A stretch of 64,000 nt of DNA, from contig CANKZM010000002.1 in the NCBI GenBank assembly GCA_947488305.1, forward strand, positions 372,001 to 436,000, given 5' to 3'. Of the stretch, positions 28,851-38,489 are shown piece after piece; position 1 is the first letter of the stretch; each line of letters begins with the position of its first letter. The notes under the pieces are model-generated. The model saw nothing but the letters and a program-made list of their open reading frames with translations, had not been told where the DNA came from and ran no database searches. Origin of the DNA: an uncultured Roseobacter sp. GTDB lineage: Bacteria; Pseudomonadota; Alphaproteobacteria; Rhodobacterales; Rhodobacteraceae. A program made the position numbers and the translations under genes.

Positions 28851-30329
28851 TCAGGAAGGCCCGACCGTTGTGCAGTCAATGTTCCGCGCCGATAGTCTGC
28901 GGCAGGCGAGATCCGCAGATTCGCGGCTCATCCCAAGGAAATTTGCGTCGAAGCCCGTGGACCGCTTGACCACCTTGCGCAATGTACCATCGAGCGTCTC
29001 CATCTCGGTGAGAGCTGTCGTGACCAGTGCACGCTCCGCGAGGTATCGGCTACCATATTGACCGACATTCACACCCCATTGGTGCCCGCCTGACGTTGAA
29101 ATACGGGTGACCACTTCATTCTGTTCCGGTTCCTCGGCAAGCGATGCATTCACCAGACTGGCTGGTCGCATGGCCGGGCGCAGGGACACTGGTGCCACGC
29201 CGCCTTTTACCACGGTCGGCTCGGCTTCCGGCGAGGCGGGGGTGTTCTGGGCTTCGATCAACGCAGAGGTGATGTCCGTCGACAAAATGCCGCTGGTGCT
29301 TGCAGCTGACGCAGGAGGCGTTGTCGCCGCCGCTTCGGCCACCGCAGCGACGATGTCTTCCGCCCGGACCGATGCAACCACCTGCTCGCTGCCAGGGCGC
29401 AGCTGTGGCCGTAAGCTTGCCGTCAGGACAACCGGCGAGCGTTTGGGTTTGCCGTTTTTGGACGCAAAATATGATGGCTTTTTGGGTTTGCGCAGTGCGG
29501 CACGGCTGGGCGCGCGTTTGAATCCCATATCAAGGAGTTCTGCAACGCGGGCGTTTCGAGCGGTCGTCGATGTCCCACCAAAGACGGTGGCAATGATGCG
29601 CTCTTGTCCGCGTTCCGCCGAGGCGACCAAATTGAAACCGGCAGCACGGGTATATCCGGTCTTGATGCCATCTGCGCCGCGGTAGGCTGAAAGCAGACGT
29701 CGGTTCGTGTTGGCAACATTGCGAACGCCTGCATTGGTCGATTTGCGCGAGAAGAGGTTGTAATACTCAGGGTAGTCATAGAGCACATGGCGCCCAAGAA
29801 TGGTCATATCCCGCGCGGTGGACATATGTCCCTTTTCGGTCAGCCCATGTGCATTCTTGAAGGTCGTCCGGGTCATGCCCAGTTCTTTGGCTGTCCGGTT
29901 CATGCGACGGGCGAACGCCGCCTCTGAGCCTTCCAGTGCCTCACCGATGGCGGTTGCAGCATCATTGGCGGATTTGACCGCAGCGGCACGGATCAGGTAG
30001 CGAAATGCGATGCGCTGCCCGGACTTGAGGCCAAGCTTCGAGGGGGGTTCGGAAGCGGCAAAACGGGAAATCCGAACCCTTGTATCGAGGGAAATCTCGC
30101 CGTTTTCAACGGCCTGAAATGCGATGTAGAGGGTCATCATCTTGGTAAGCGACGCGGGATGAAGGCGCGTATCCGCATTACGCGAATGCAATACCTCTCC
30201 TGTGCGCGAATCCATCACCATGGCCGCGTAGGGCGCTGCTGCTGCACTGAGTGGAAGAATAACGAGCATCCACAATAATGCGAACGCATATAGCCCGTAA
30301 CGGGCTGGCTTATACCGCCAAGCCTTCAT
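28851..30329 (-). CDS. D-alanyl-D-alanine carboxypeptidase with SPOR domain
   Basis: The 492-residue penicillin-binding protein of the DacA/DacC group trims D-Ala from peptidoglycan stem peptides. A signal peptide (about 10-32) is followed by the serine hydrolase triad: SLTK (Ser60, Lys63), SAN (Ser120-Asn122) and KTG (223-225). After a Pro/Ala-rich linker (about 290-400) a C-terminal SPOR-type repeat (WGVNVGQYGSRYLAERALVT) should bind denuded glycan at the division site. This domain order is usual for Rhodobacterales. Convergent with ccoS. Confidence 0.93.
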   Translation of the reverse strand: MKAWRYKPARYGLYAFALLWMLVILPLSAAAAPYAAMVMDSRTGEVLHSRNADTRLHPASLTKMMTLYIAFQAVENGEISLDTRVRISRFAASEPPSKLGLKSGQRIAFRYLIRAAAVKSANDAATAIGEALEGSEAAFARRMNRTAKELGMTRTTFKNAHGLTEKGHMSTARDMTILGRHVLYDYPEYYNLFSRKSTNAGVRNVANTNRRLLSAYRGADGIKTGYTRAAGFNLVASAERGQERIIATVFGGTSTTARNARVAELLDMGFKRAPSRAALRKPKKPSYFASKNGKPKRSPVVLTASLRPQLRPGSEQVVASVRAEDIVAAVAEAAATTPPASAASTSGILSTDITSALIEAQNTPASPEAEPTVVKGGVAPVSLRPAMRPASLVNASLAEEPEQNEVVTRISTSGGHQWGVNVGQYGSRYLAERALVTTALTEMETLDGTLRKVVKRSTGFDANFLGMSRESADLACRRLSARNIDCTTVGPS

Positions 30330-30486
30330 GATAACCGCCTTTTCTCTGCCTCACGCCGCCGAATTTTCTCGGCTGACTTTATTAGCTGGAACGCTAACAC
30401 AGCTTTCGGTTTCGATAAACCAATGATTTAAAGAGAATGCGTTAAGGTTGAATGAAGCTCAAAGTTGATACATTTTGGCCTCAGAG

Positions 30487-31188
30487 TCAGCCAATCTGTT
30501 CCAGAAGTCGCTTGAGGTCACCCAGATCAGTCAGCCTTGCAAAGCGGGGATTGTCTGTTGGCTCTTCAGCCTTTTCCAGATCCCATTCGTGGACATGTTG
30601 TACGAAGACGCCCCAACCGCCTGCCTCAATCATGGGCAAGACGTCAGATTTCATGGAGTTGCCAACCATCATACCTTGCCCGGTACCATCCGCGTGGCGA
30701 CGGAAAATCTCGCGGTACACAGGTATGGTTTTGTCGGATACAATTTCCACCGCATCGAAGAGGTCGCCCAATCCTGATTGCGCCAATTTGCGTTCCTGGT
30801 CCAGAAGATCTCCCTTGGTTATCAGAAGGATACGGTGGGTCTCCTTGGCGACCTCTACCGCTTTTCGGGCATGCGGCAGCAGATCAACCGGGTGACGCAG
30901 CATTTCCCGCCCGGTGTCCAGTATTTCCGCGATGACCGGCCCCGCAACCTGGCCATTGGTTACTTCGATGGCTGTTTCGATCATCGACAAGGTAAAGCCT
31001 TTGATCCCAAAACCGTAATGCCCAAGGTTGCGCCGTTCTGCTTCCAGTAACCGTTGCATCAGAGTGCCCTGGTCCGTGTAGTCCGAAAGCAAAGCGGCAA
31101 AATGAGCTTGCGTCATCTGGAAATAACGCTCGTTGTCCCAAAGGGTGTCATCGGCGTCAAAGGCGACAGTTGTCAGGGTTTGGCGCAC
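30487..31188 (-). CDS. HAD-family hydrolase
   Basis: The 233-residue haloacid-dehalogenase-type phosphatase has the nucleophile motif FDADDTLWD (Asp11, Asp13), a motif II region LLITKGD (about 119-125) and motif [12 protein letters not shown] with the catalytic Asp. The cap lies between motifs I and II. The substrate is unknown; relatives include phosphoglycolate-phosphatase-like and pyrimidine-nucleotidase-like enzymes. It is divergent from clpS. Confidence 0.9.
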   Translation of the reverse strand: MRQTLTTVAFDADDTLWDNERYFQMTQAHFAALLSDYTDQGTLMQRLLEAERRNLGHYGFGIKGFTLSMIETAIEVTNGQVAGPVIAEILDTGREMLRHPVDLLPHARKAVEVAKETHRILLITKGDLLDQERKLAQSGLGDLFDAVEIVSDKTIPVYREIFRRHADGTGQGMMVGNSMKSDVLPMIEAGGWGVFVQHVHEWDLEKAEEPTDNPRFARLTDLGDLKRLLEQIG

Positions 31189-31272
31189 CTTATGCCCCCT
31201 TTTCTAAATTTCCAGACAGGTTATATAGTCCCGTTCAGAGACTCACCATTCACGAGAAAAGCAGGAGCAGCA

Positions 31273-31614
31273 ATGCACCGCGATCTGTTCATGATGTCGG
31301 ACCGTTCGGAAGAAGATGGCGATGCGTCCATCCTGACCGCAACGAAGCCGAAAACCAAACGGCCGCCGCTGTATAAGGTTTTGCTGTTGAATGATGATTT
31401 CACGCCGATGGAATTTGTGGTGCATGTGCTGGAGCGCTTTTTTGGCCTGAACCACGCGCAGGCATTTGAAATAATGCTGACCGTCCATAAGAAAGGTGTC
31501 GCAGTCGTTGGCGTCTTCAGTCACGAGATTGCGGAGACCAAGGTTGCACAGGTGATGGATTTTGCGCGTCGCCATCAGCACCCTTTGCAATGCACCATGG
31601 AAAAAGAAGAGTAA
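31273..31614 (+). CDS. clpS: ATP-dependent Clp protease adaptor ClpS
   Basis: The 113-residue N-degron adaptor has a flexible acidic/basic N-terminus, then [23 protein letters not shown] with the NDD/T-P-M-E substrate-pocket motif, and [19 protein letters not shown]. It delivers N-end-rule substrates to ClpAP. ATG 31273 follows AGGAG by 5 bases, so the longer upstream frame from 31054 is rejected. The methylase gene begins 4 bases after its stop. Confidence 0.96.
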   Translation: MHRDLFMMSDRSEEDGDASILTATKPKTKRPPLYKVLLLNDDFTPMEFVVHVLERFFGLNHAQAFEIMLTVHKKGVAVVGVFSHEIAETKVAQVMDFARRHQHPLQCTMEKEE

Positions 31615-31618
31615 TCAG

Positions 31619-32614
31619 GTGATCGACACCAGATTGGCGCTGGCTCTGGATGAGGGCGGTTTGGCGCTGCCCAGTGACGGGCCAATTGCTGTGCTGAAAC
31701 CTTCGGGTAATGCTACGTTGGCCGCGCTCCCGAAAGAACAGGTGCGGGTTATCGAGGGTTTCAAACCTTTGCATGACCGGTGGGTCAGCCACGGATTTCA
31801 GTGTCAACTTGAACCGGACAACGCCTATGCAGCCGTTATCGTTTGCCTGCCCCGCTCCAAAGCCGAAGCGCGAGCCATGGTTGCTCAGGCAATGACGCTG
31901 ACGGAGGGGCTGGTCACCGTAGATGGTCAGAAAACAGATGGCGTTGACAGTATTCTCAAAGCGATGCGGAACCGGGTGGATGTCACGGCACCTCTTTCGA
32001 AAGCCCATGGAAAGCTTTTTTCATGCCCCGCATCTGACCCGGCAGCGTTTGTGGATTGGCAAGCTGGTCCTGCACTGACCCCGGGTGGATTCTGGACGGC
32101 GCCGGGAGTGTTCTCCGCTGACGGTATTGACCCGGCATCTGCGCTGTTGGCAGAGGCCTTGCCGGGGACGCTCGGAAAGCAGGTGGCGGACTTTGGCGCA
32201 GGGTGGGGGTTCTTGTCTGCGCATGTGATGACCCGTGATGATGTTGAGGTTGTTCACCTTGTGGAAGCCAACCATTTGGCTTTGGAATGTGCGCGGCGCA
32301 ACGTGACGGATGAAAGAGCTCAGTTTCATTGGGCGGATGTGTCGGAATGGCAGGCGCCCAGCCAACTTGACAGCATCGTCATGAACCCGCCATTTCATAC
32401 GTCGCGCGCGGCTGACCCTGCTTTGGGCCAAGCCTTTGTTGCAGCCGCCGCCAAAGCTCTCGCCCCAAAGGGTCAACTATGGCTGGTCGCCAATCGGCAC
32501 CTCCCTTACGAGCAGACGCTGCAAGACGCCTTTACGAATGTCTTTGAAATTGGCGGCGATGCGCGCTTTAAACTGTTTCACGCGACGCGACCGAAACGGT
32601 CTTCCCGGCGATAG
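31619..32614 (+). CDS. class I SAM-dependent methyltransferase, RsmC-like
   Basis: The protein (about 331 residues) has two lobes. The C-terminal one carries the SAM motif DFGAGWGFLSAHV (about 201-213) and the RNA/DNA-type catalytic NPPFH (about 258-262), as in RsmC/RsmD 16S rRNA guanine-N2 methylases. The N-terminal lobe is a degenerate copy typical of RsmC. The start is taken as GTG 31619 (reads VIDTRLALAL), because the frame upstream is inside clpS. The target base G1207 is inferred from family. Confidence 0.85.
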   Translation: MIDTRLALALDEGGLALPSDGPIAVLKPSGNATLAALPKEQVRVIEGFKPLHDRWVSHGFQCQLEPDNAYAAVIVCLPRSKAEARAMVAQAMTLTEGLVTVDGQKTDGVDSILKAMRNRVDVTAPLSKAHGKLFSCPASDPAAFVDWQAGPALTPGGFWTAPGVFSADGIDPASALLAEALPGTLGKQVADFGAGWGFLSAHVMTRDDVEVVHLVEANHLALECARRNVTDERAQFHWADVSEWQAPSQLDSIVMNPPFHTSRAADPALGQAFVAAAAKALAPKGQLWLVANRHLPYEQTLQDAFTNVFEIGGDARFKLFHATRPKRSSRR

Positions 32615-32638
32615 CCGGAGGCCCAAGAAAGGAAGCAG

Positions 32639-33439
32639 ATGTCTTTTTCGATCAATGGAAAAACAGCAATTGTCACAGGTGCGGCCAACGGAATTGGCCT
32701 TGCGATTGCCCGACAGTTTGCGGATCGCGGCGCGAATGTGATGTGCGCCGATATGGATGAAAAGAAGCTTGAAGAGGAATGGGGCAATCTTTCCGAAGAC
32801 GGAAACCTGCGCTATTTTGCGGGCGATTTGCGACAACGATTGACGATTGCCAACCTGGTGTCTGCGACGATCGACAGTTTCGACCGCGTTGACGTACTGG
32901 TGAATGCCTCCCGTCAGGTGATCGAAACCGATGCGTTGAATGTCGAAGACATGTCGGTATCCGTTTTGCTGGAACAGAACCTGATGACAGCACTGCACCT
33001 GACGCAGCAGGTCGCAAAACGAATGATCAAGCAGGGGGCGGACCAGCCTGAAGGGCACTTGGGCAGCATCATTAACCTCAGCTCAATCGCCGCGCGCAAC
33101 ACACGTCCGGAGTTGATGGGCTATTCCATTGCATCCGCTGCATTGGATCAGATGACCCGGTCCATGGCCCTTGTGCTTGCGCCTGAGCGCATTCGGGTCA
33201 ATGCGGTATCATTCGGTTCGGTAATGAGCGCGTCACTCAAGCTGTCGATGAGCGAGAATAGCGAATGGCGCGATGACATTCGCAGCCATACACCTTTGGG
33301 CCGCATTGCCAGCCCGTCTGAGCTTGCAGACGCAGTGCAGTTTCTGGCCGCGGAAAGCTCTGGTTTCATGACGGGAGAGATCATTACAGTCGATGGTGGC
33401 CGCAGTTTGCTCGACGTGGTCTCGGTGCCCGCGCACTAA
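32639..33439 (+). CDS. SDR-family protein lacking the catalytic lysine
   Basis: The 266-residue protein has a short-chain dehydrogenase fold: cofactor loop TGAANGIGLAIA (13-24), a Ser in NLSSIAARN (about 148-156), and a C-terminal ITVDGGRSLL end. The catalytic YxxxK is altered. The sequence is GYSIASAALDQM, with Tyr162 kept but Ser166 where Lys should be. The nearby NxA motif reads VNASRQV. It may be a non-catalytic cofactor-binding protein or an SDR with changed chemistry. It lies 24 bases after the methylase and precedes hemF. Confidence 0.85.
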   Translation: MSFSINGKTAIVTGAANGIGLAIARQFADRGANVMCADMDEKKLEEEWGNLSEDGNLRYFAGDLRQRLTIANLVSATIDSFDRVDVLVNASRQVIETDALNVEDMSVSVLLEQNLMTALHLTQQVAKRMIKQGADQPEGHLGSIINLSSIAARNTRPELMGYSIASAALDQMTRSMALVLAPERIRVNAVSFGSVMSASLKLSMSENSEWRDDIRSHTPLGRIASPSELADAVQFLAAESSGFMTGEIITVDGGRSLLDVVSVPAH

Positions 33440-33481
33440 CGATTGGGCTTGGACTGTCCCGAAAAACCGGTTTAGACATTG

Positions 33482-33499
33482 TGTCAGGAAAACTAGACA
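33482..33499. promoter_or_regulatory. PpsR/CrtJ-type site upstream of hemF
   Basis: TGTCAGGAAAACTAGACA fits TGTC-N10-GACA exactly, the palindrome bound by PpsR/CrtJ, the redox/light repressor of photosynthesis and tetrapyrrole genes. It ends 14 bases before the hemF ATG. Half-sites TGTC (33455) and GACA (33475) lie further upstream. Confidence 0.65.
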
Positions 33500-33513
33500 C
33501 ATCAGGCCGACAC

Positions 33514-34407
33514 ATGACCCAAGACTTTGAGACTGAAAAAGCCACTGCTTCGGCATGGTTCCGAACGCTGCGCGACGAGATTGTGGAGGCTTTCGAGAAA
33601 CTGGAAAGTGACCATGACCAAGGGCCAATGTCAGTTGCGACCCCGGCGGTTTTCGACGTTTCCGAGACGACCCGGAAAAGTGATGATGGTTCCGACGCAG
33701 GTGGCGGCCTGATGAGCGTCATGCGGGGGGGGCGTGTTTTCGAAAAGGTCGGGGTGAATATCTCGACAGTCTTTGGAACACTTGGTGAGCGCGCACAAAA
33801 CGCAATGGCTGCCCGCAAAGGCATTCCGGGTATGAAGGACGACCCCCGGTTCTGGGCCAGCGGAATCAGCCTCGTGGCGCATATGCAGAACCCGCATGTG
33901 CCAGCGGTCCATATGAATACACGCATGTTCTGGACCCCACATGCCTGGTGGTTCGGTGGCGGATCGGATTTGAACCCCTGCATCGAATACGAAGAGGACA
34001 CCGCCCATTTTCACGCTCAACAACGTGAAAAACTCGATCCCCACGGAGCTGATTTCTATCCGAAATTAAAGGAATGGGCGGATGAGTATTTTTATATCCC
34101 TCATCGCAACAGGGCGCGCGGCGTAGGGGGCATCTTCATGGACGACCATTGCACAGGTGATTGGGCAAGTGATTTTAGTCTGACACAGGACATCGGACGG
34201 GCTTTCCTGCCAGCTTTTGTTCCTTTGGTCCGCAAGCGCCGGGTACAGCAATGGTCAGACGCGGATAAGGATGCGCAATTGGTCCATCGCGGTCTCTATG
34301 CCGAATACAACCTGGTCTATGACCGCGGCACAAAATTTGGACTGGAAACAGGCCATGACGCGAATGCGGTTCTGATGAGTCTGCCGCCCTTGGCCAAGTG
34401 GATTTGA
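33514..34407 (+). CDS. hemF: oxygen-dependent coproporphyrinogen III oxidase
   Basis: The 297-residue aerobic enzyme oxidatively decarboxylates coproporphyrinogen III. Family motifs are GGGLMSVMRGGRVFEKVGVNIS (about 67-88), WFGGGSDLNP, RGVGGIFMDD and a C-terminal YNLVYDRGTKFGLETG. ATG 33514 gives the usual HemF N-terminus (TQDFETEKATASAWF). The in-frame GTG at 33481 is rejected because it abuts a PpsR-type site. With hemN the cell has both the aerobic and anaerobic routes. Convergent with hemC. Confidence 0.96.
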   Translation: MTQDFETEKATASAWFRTLRDEIVEAFEKLESDHDQGPMSVATPAVFDVSETTRKSDDGSDAGGGLMSVMRGGRVFEKVGVNISTVFGTLGERAQNAMAARKGIPGMKDDPRFWASGISLVAHMQNPHVPAVHMNTRMFWTPHAWWFGGGSDLNPCIEYEEDTAHFHAQQREKLDPHGADFYPKLKEWADEYFYIPHRNRARGVGGIFMDDHCTGDWASDFSLTQDIGRAFLPAFVPLVRKRRVQQWSDADKDAQLVHRGLYAEYNLVYDRGTKFGLETGHDANAVLMSLPPLAKWI

Positions 34408-34447
34408 GCCAAGCGCGTCACATGAAGGTTCTCGCTGAATAGCGGGC

Positions 34448-35392
34448 TCAATGCCAGTCGAAGAAGCCCGCGCCTGCACGGCTGAGCAATTCCTCCGCGA
34501 GGTCTTTGCCCAGAGCCGCGCCCTCCGAAATAGAGCCGCTCCGTTCACCGGATATTGCTTCTGACCCGTCCGGGCGCAGAACTTCGCCCCGCAGTCGCAG
34601 TTGGGTGCCTGAGAGTTCCGCCAACCCGGCAATAGGCGTCTCACAAGATCCATCAAGCGTCAGCAGAAAGCTCCGTTCGGCTGTCAATCGTTGCCCCGTT
34701 GGTGCGTCATGAATGGCACTCAGAAGCTCCGCGGTTTTCTCGTCATCGAGGCGTCGTTCGATCCCGATAGCGCCCTGAGCAACCGCAGGCAGCATGTCGT
34801 CGGGGTTTATCGGTGTTGCAGGAACATCTTCCATCTGCAGCCGGTTCAATCCGGCCGCTGCGAGAAAAGTGCATTCTGCCACACCGTCAGCTAGCTTTTT
34901 CAGGCGTGTCTGAACATTGCCACGAAACTCGACAACCTGCAGATCAGGGCGCCGGTTAAGGAGCTGCGCCTTGCGACGTAAACTGGACGTTCCAACTACA
35001 GCGCTCTGTGCCAGCCCTGCGATGCCGTCGAGCTTTGGAGAGACGAATGCGTCCCGTACATCTTCGCGCGGCAAATAGGTGTCGAGGATCAACCCGTCCG
35101 GCTGGATCGTCGGCATGTCCTTCATCGAATGCACTGCGATATCAATTTTTCCCGACAGCAGGTCTTCTTCGATTTCCCGCGTAAACAGACCCTTGCCGCC
35201 GATTTCCTTTAGCGGTCTGTCTTGAATTGCATCGCCTGTGACCTTGATGACAACGATGTCAAAAGCACCTTCTGGCAGATCGAATGCCTGCATGAGCCTG
35301 GAGCGTGTTTCATAGGCCTGCGCCATCGCCAGAGGCGATCCACGGGTTCCGATTTTGAGGGGTGAGTCGGGTGATGGTAAGTGCACTGTCAT
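34448..35392 (-). CDS. hemC: hydroxymethylbilane synthase
   Basis: The porphobilinogen deaminase (about 314 residues) polymerises four porphobilinogens. It shows KIGTRGSPLAMAQA near the start, IAVHSMKDMPT with the catalytic Asp, RGNVQTRLKKL, and GSCETPIAGLA containing the Cys that holds the dipyrromethane cofactor. ATG 35392 was chosen over an in-frame TTG at 35416, which lies inside a PpsR-type site. Divergent from hemE, which acts two steps later. Confidence 0.95.
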   Translation of the reverse strand: MTVHLPSPDSPLKIGTRGSPLAMAQAYETRSRLMQAFDLPEGAFDIVVIKVTGDAIQDRPLKEIGGKGLFTREIEEDLLSGKIDIAVHSMKDMPTIQPDGLILDTYLPREDVRDAFVSPKLDGIAGLAQSAVVGTSSLRRKAQLLNRRPDLQVVEFRGNVQTRLKKLADGVAECTFLAAAGLNRLQMEDVPATPINPDDMLPAVAQGAIGIERRLDDEKTAELLSAIHDAPTGQRLTAERSFLLTLDGSCETPIAGLAELSGTQLRLRGEVLRPDGSEAISGERSGSISEGAALGKDLAEELLSRAGAGFFDWH

Positions 35393-35410
35393 GGGTTTAT
35401 CTTTTAGATG

Positions 35411-35428
35411 TGTCAACTTAAACTGACA
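35411..35428. promoter_or_regulatory. PpsR/CrtJ-type site between hemC and hemE
   Basis: TGTCAACTTAAACTGACA is a perfect TGTC-N10-GACA palindrome in the short divergent promoter of two haem genes. In Rhodobacter species these genes are known CrtJ/PpsR targets. Confidence 0.7.
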
Positions 35429-35493
35429 ACTGGAATGATTGAGAATCTATCGCTACAAGCAGGACTTGCGCCATGAAAGACGGAAATAACACG

Positions 35494-36528
35494 ATGAGCC
35501 AGACAAAAACGATCCTGCTCGCCCTTGCGGGTGAAACTCGACCCACACCTCCGATCTGGATGATGCGCCAGGCTGGACGCTATCTGCCTGAATATCGCGC
35601 GACGCGGGCGCAGGCCGGCGATTTTCTGTCCCTGTGTTACAACCCTGAACTGGCCGCAGAAGTGACCTTACAGCCGATCCGCCGTTACGGGTTCGATGCG
35701 GCAATTCTCTTTGCGGATATCCTGCTGCTGCCGCAAGCCTTGGGGGCTGACCTTTGGTTTGTGACAGGTGAAGGTCCACGACTTTCTACGATCACCGAAC
35801 AGGCAGATTTTGAAAAGCTCAAACCGGTGGATGAGATCGACGCGGTTCTCAATCCGATCTATGAAACAATCCGTATCCTGCGCCGCGAACTGCCGGAAGA
35901 GACAACGCTTATTGGCTTTGCTGGCGCGCCCTGGACGGTGGCAACCTACATGATCGCTGGGCGCGGGACACCCGATCAGGGCCCTGCCCACGCGCTCAAG
36001 GCTGAAAACCGCGTTCTGTTTGAAGCACTGATCGACCGGATCACCGAAGGCACCATCGAATACCTCTCAAAGCAGATCAACGCAGGCGCGGAAGTTGTCA
36101 AGATTTTCGACAGTTGGGCAGGGTCATTGAAAGGCGAGGATTTCCAGAAATATGCGGTTGAGCCTGCGCGCAAAATTACGCAGGCCATCAAGGCGCGTCA
36201 TCCCGATACTCCCGTGATTGGATTCCCCCGTGAAGCAGGTGATGGATATATCGGATTTGCCAAGGCGACGGGCGTGGATTGCGTCGCCATCGACAACTCT
36301 GTCAGCGCGGATTGGGCAGCGGCCCATGTCCAGAAAGATGGCTGTGTACAGGGCAATCTGGCGTCCCGCCATATGGTCACGGGCGGGCAGGCCCTTGTTG
36401 ACGAGACACAAGCCATCGTGAAAGCCTTTTCCGGTGGGCCGCATATCTTCAACTTGGGTCATGGCATCACACCGGACGCTGATCCGGACAATGTCCAACG
36501 CATGATTGATGCGGTGCGCGGGGAATAA
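35494..36528 (+). CDS. hemE: uroporphyrinogen decarboxylase
   Basis: The enzyme (about 344 residues) converts uroporphyrinogen III to coproporphyrinogen III. The signature [17 protein letters not shown] is near the start, followed by [17 protein letters not shown] with the catalytic Asp, [18 protein letters not shown] and a C-terminal [15 protein letters not shown]. The start could also be ATG 35473 (7 residues longer, AGGA 9 bases upstream). The chosen ATG fits the family N-terminus [12 protein letters not shown] tRNA gene follows. Confidence 0.96.
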   Translation: MSQTKTILLALAGETRPTPPIWMMRQAGRYLPEYRATRAQAGDFLSLCYNPELAAEVTLQPIRRYGFDAAILFADILLLPQALGADLWFVTGEGPRLSTITEQADFEKLKPVDEIDAVLNPIYETIRILRRELPEETTLIGFAGAPWTVATYMIAGRGTPDQGPAHALKAENRVLFEALIDRITEGTIEYLSKQINAGAEVVKIFDSWAGSLKGEDFQKYAVEPARKITQAIKARHPDTPVIGFPREAGDGYIGFAKATGVDCVAIDNSVSADWAAAHVQKDGCVQGNLASRHMVTGGQALVDETQAIVKAFSGGPHIFNLGHGITPDADPDNVQRMIDAVRGE

Positions 36529-36542
36529 TCTCTGATTCCGGG

Positions 36543-36571
36543 TTGACGGCCAGAGCGGCCTGCAATAACTG
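36543..36571 (+). promoter_or_regulatory. promoter of the tRNA gene
   Basis: TTGACG and TAACTG are separated by 17 bases and end 11 bases before the mature tRNA 5' end. Confidence 0.55.
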
Positions 36572-36582
36572 ATCGCTCCGAT

Positions 36583-36659
<77 letters not shown>

Positions 36660-36810
36660 CTCTTCTTTCATCTGACATTGACGCGATGCCGGGTCGGCTG
36701 TCACCGCAAACATGGGTGACAAGCCAGCGAATCTCGCTTAGCTGTTAACTCCAATACGGCAATTCCGGACCTTCCCTGGCGAAGGATCTGAGCGTTCACT
36801 GGAGGATAAA

Positions 36811-37851
36811 ATGACAATCACACGCAAGGGTTTTCTGAATTTGGCAGGTGCGGCTGTCATGGCTGCCGGGTTTAGCGCGGGACCTGCGGCAGCGCAGGAA
36901 GTAACGCTGACCCTTCACCAGTTCTTGCCACCACAAGCTACGGTTCCGAAGCAAATTCTGGACGTCTGGGCCGACAATGTCGAGGAAGCCAGCGAAGGCC
37001 GTATCAAGATTGATCGTTTCCCCTCTATGCAGCTTGGCGGCCGTCCACCTGAGTTGATGGATCAAGCGATCGATGGCGTTGCCGATATCGTTTGGACGGT
37101 TGTGGGGTATACACCAGGTCGCTTCCCCCGGACGGAGGTTTTCGAACTTCCTTTCATGATGACCAACGCCCGTGCTGCCTCGCGCGCCTATTGGGAGATG
37201 TTTGACACGCATATGCGTGATGCGGACTTCAAGGACGTCGAGATTCTAGGTGCTTGGGTACATGGTCCCGGTATCATCCATGCCAATAAGGAAGTCCGCG
37301 TTCCGGCGGATATGGAAGGGCTGAAAGTGCGCGGCGGGTCTCGTCTGGTGAACTCTCTGCTGGAGAAGGTTGGGGCAGAACCCGTTGGCATGCCAGTCCC
37401 TGCTGTGCCCGAAGGCTTGTCCAAGGGTGTGATCGACGGCACGACAATTCCGTGGGAGGTGACCACAGCCCTGAAAATACCTGAATTGGTTGGCAACCAT
37501 ACGGAATTCGAAGGCAACGCGCTCTACGTTCTGACATTTGTTCTGGCGATGAACAAAGATCGCTATGACAGTTTGCCAGCGGATCTGCAAAAGGTGATCG
37601 ATGACAACTCCGGCGTTGAGTTTTCGGTTTTTGCCGGCGGAGTGATGGAAGACAATGACGCACCGGCGCGCAAGATCGCCGCGGACCGCGGCAACAACAT
37701 TGTTACCATTTCCGAAGCAGATGCTGCTGCATGGAGGGAGGTTTCTGACCCGATCTATGCGGAATGGATCGCAGACATGAGTGAAAAGGGCATCGACGGC
37801 CAGGCGTTGATTGATGAGGCCCGGATGCTCATCGACAAATACACCGACTAA
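36811..37851 (+). CDS. TRAP transporter solute-binding protein, DctP family
   Basis: The 346-residue periplasmic binding protein has a signal peptide (GFLNLAGAAVMAAGFSAGPAAAQ, about 6-28). The mature part opens VTLTLHQFLPPQATVPKQIL, has MQLGGRPPELMDQAIDGVADIVW, and carries the arginine motif KGLKVRGGSRLVNSLLEKVGA used to hold a carboxylate. It feeds the DctQ/DctM permease encoded just downstream. The ligand, probably an organic acid, cannot be read from sequence. GGAGGATAAA precedes the ATG. Confidence 0.92.
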   Translation: MTITRKGFLNLAGAAVMAAGFSAGPAAAQEVTLTLHQFLPPQATVPKQILDVWADNVEEASEGRIKIDRFPSMQLGGRPPELMDQAIDGVADIVWTVVGYTPGRFPRTEVFELPFMMTNARAASRAYWEMFDTHMRDADFKDVEILGAWVHGPGIIHANKEVRVPADMEGLKVRGGSRLVNSLLEKVGAEPVGMPVPAVPEGLSKGVIDGTTIPWEVTTALKIPELVGNHTEFEGNALYVLTFVLAMNKDRYDSLPADLQKVIDDNSGVEFSVFAGGVMEDNDAPARKIAADRGNNIVTISEADAAAWREVSDPIYAEWIADMSEKGIDGQALIDEARMLIDKYTD

Positions 37852-37912
37852 TTGGGTCTTTCCTGCCTCGTGATTTTGCGGGGCAGGCACAATCTGCGGA
37901 GCGAAAAGCGCG

Positions 37913-38482
37913 ATGCGTCAAGCGGTGACCATGCTGGCAAGGGTTACGGCAATTGTCGGTGGATGCGTTCTTGTGGCGCTTGTTGTTCTGACCACAACGT
38001 CGATTTTGGGACGCGTCTTAAATGACGTGCTGCATTCCGATTTCGCAGCATCGGTGTTGGGCGGCCTTGCGCAGCGTTTGCTGGACTTGGGTATTGGAGA
38101 AGTCAGTGGCAGCTATGAGCTTCTCGAAGCGGGCATTGCCTTTGCCATATTTTCGTTTTTTCCGATCTGTCAGCTGCACGGGGCACATGCAACGGTGGAT
38201 ATCTTCACATCCCGTTTGTCGCCATCCGTGGCCCGCCGGCTGATGGCCTTTTGGGAGGTTGTTCTGACCGCAGCCTTAGTGTTGATTTCCGTGCAGCTTT
38301 TCGGGGGCGTGCAACGCTACTATGGCAACGGAGAGACAACCCTGTTCCTGCAATTTCCTGTCTGGTGGGCTTATTCGGCGAGCTTTGCGGCCTCCGTGGT
38401 GACCTGCCTTGTTGCCCTTTACTGCGCGGCCATGCGGGTGCGCGAATGCGTGACCGGCCAATCCTATTTGGAAGAGGGTTGA
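37913..38482 (+). CDS. TRAP transporter small permease, DctQ family
   Basis: The 189-residue protein has four membrane segments (about 10-35, 62-85, 102-125, 148-170) and the DctQ pattern GAHATVDIFTSRLSPSVARRLMAFWEVV. It links the binding protein to the large permease. It lies 61 bases after the DctP gene and 7 bases before DctM. An extended first loop (about 37-62) is longer than in most DctQ proteins. Confidence 0.9.
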   Translation: MRQAVTMLARVTAIVGGCVLVALVVLTTTSILGRVLNDVLHSDFAASVLGGLAQRLLDLGIGEVSGSYELLEAGIAFAIFSFFPICQLHGAHATVDIFTSRLSPSVARRLMAFWEVVLTAALVLISVQLFGGVQRYYGNGETTLFLQFPVWWAYSASFAASVVTCLVALYCAAMRVRECVTGQSYLEEG

Positions 38483-38489
38483 ACGCGGT

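Noticed and set aside
33481-33513. GTG 33481 as the hemF start
   Set aside because: It abuts the PpsR-type palindrome and lacks a ribosome site; family alignment begins at ATG 33514.
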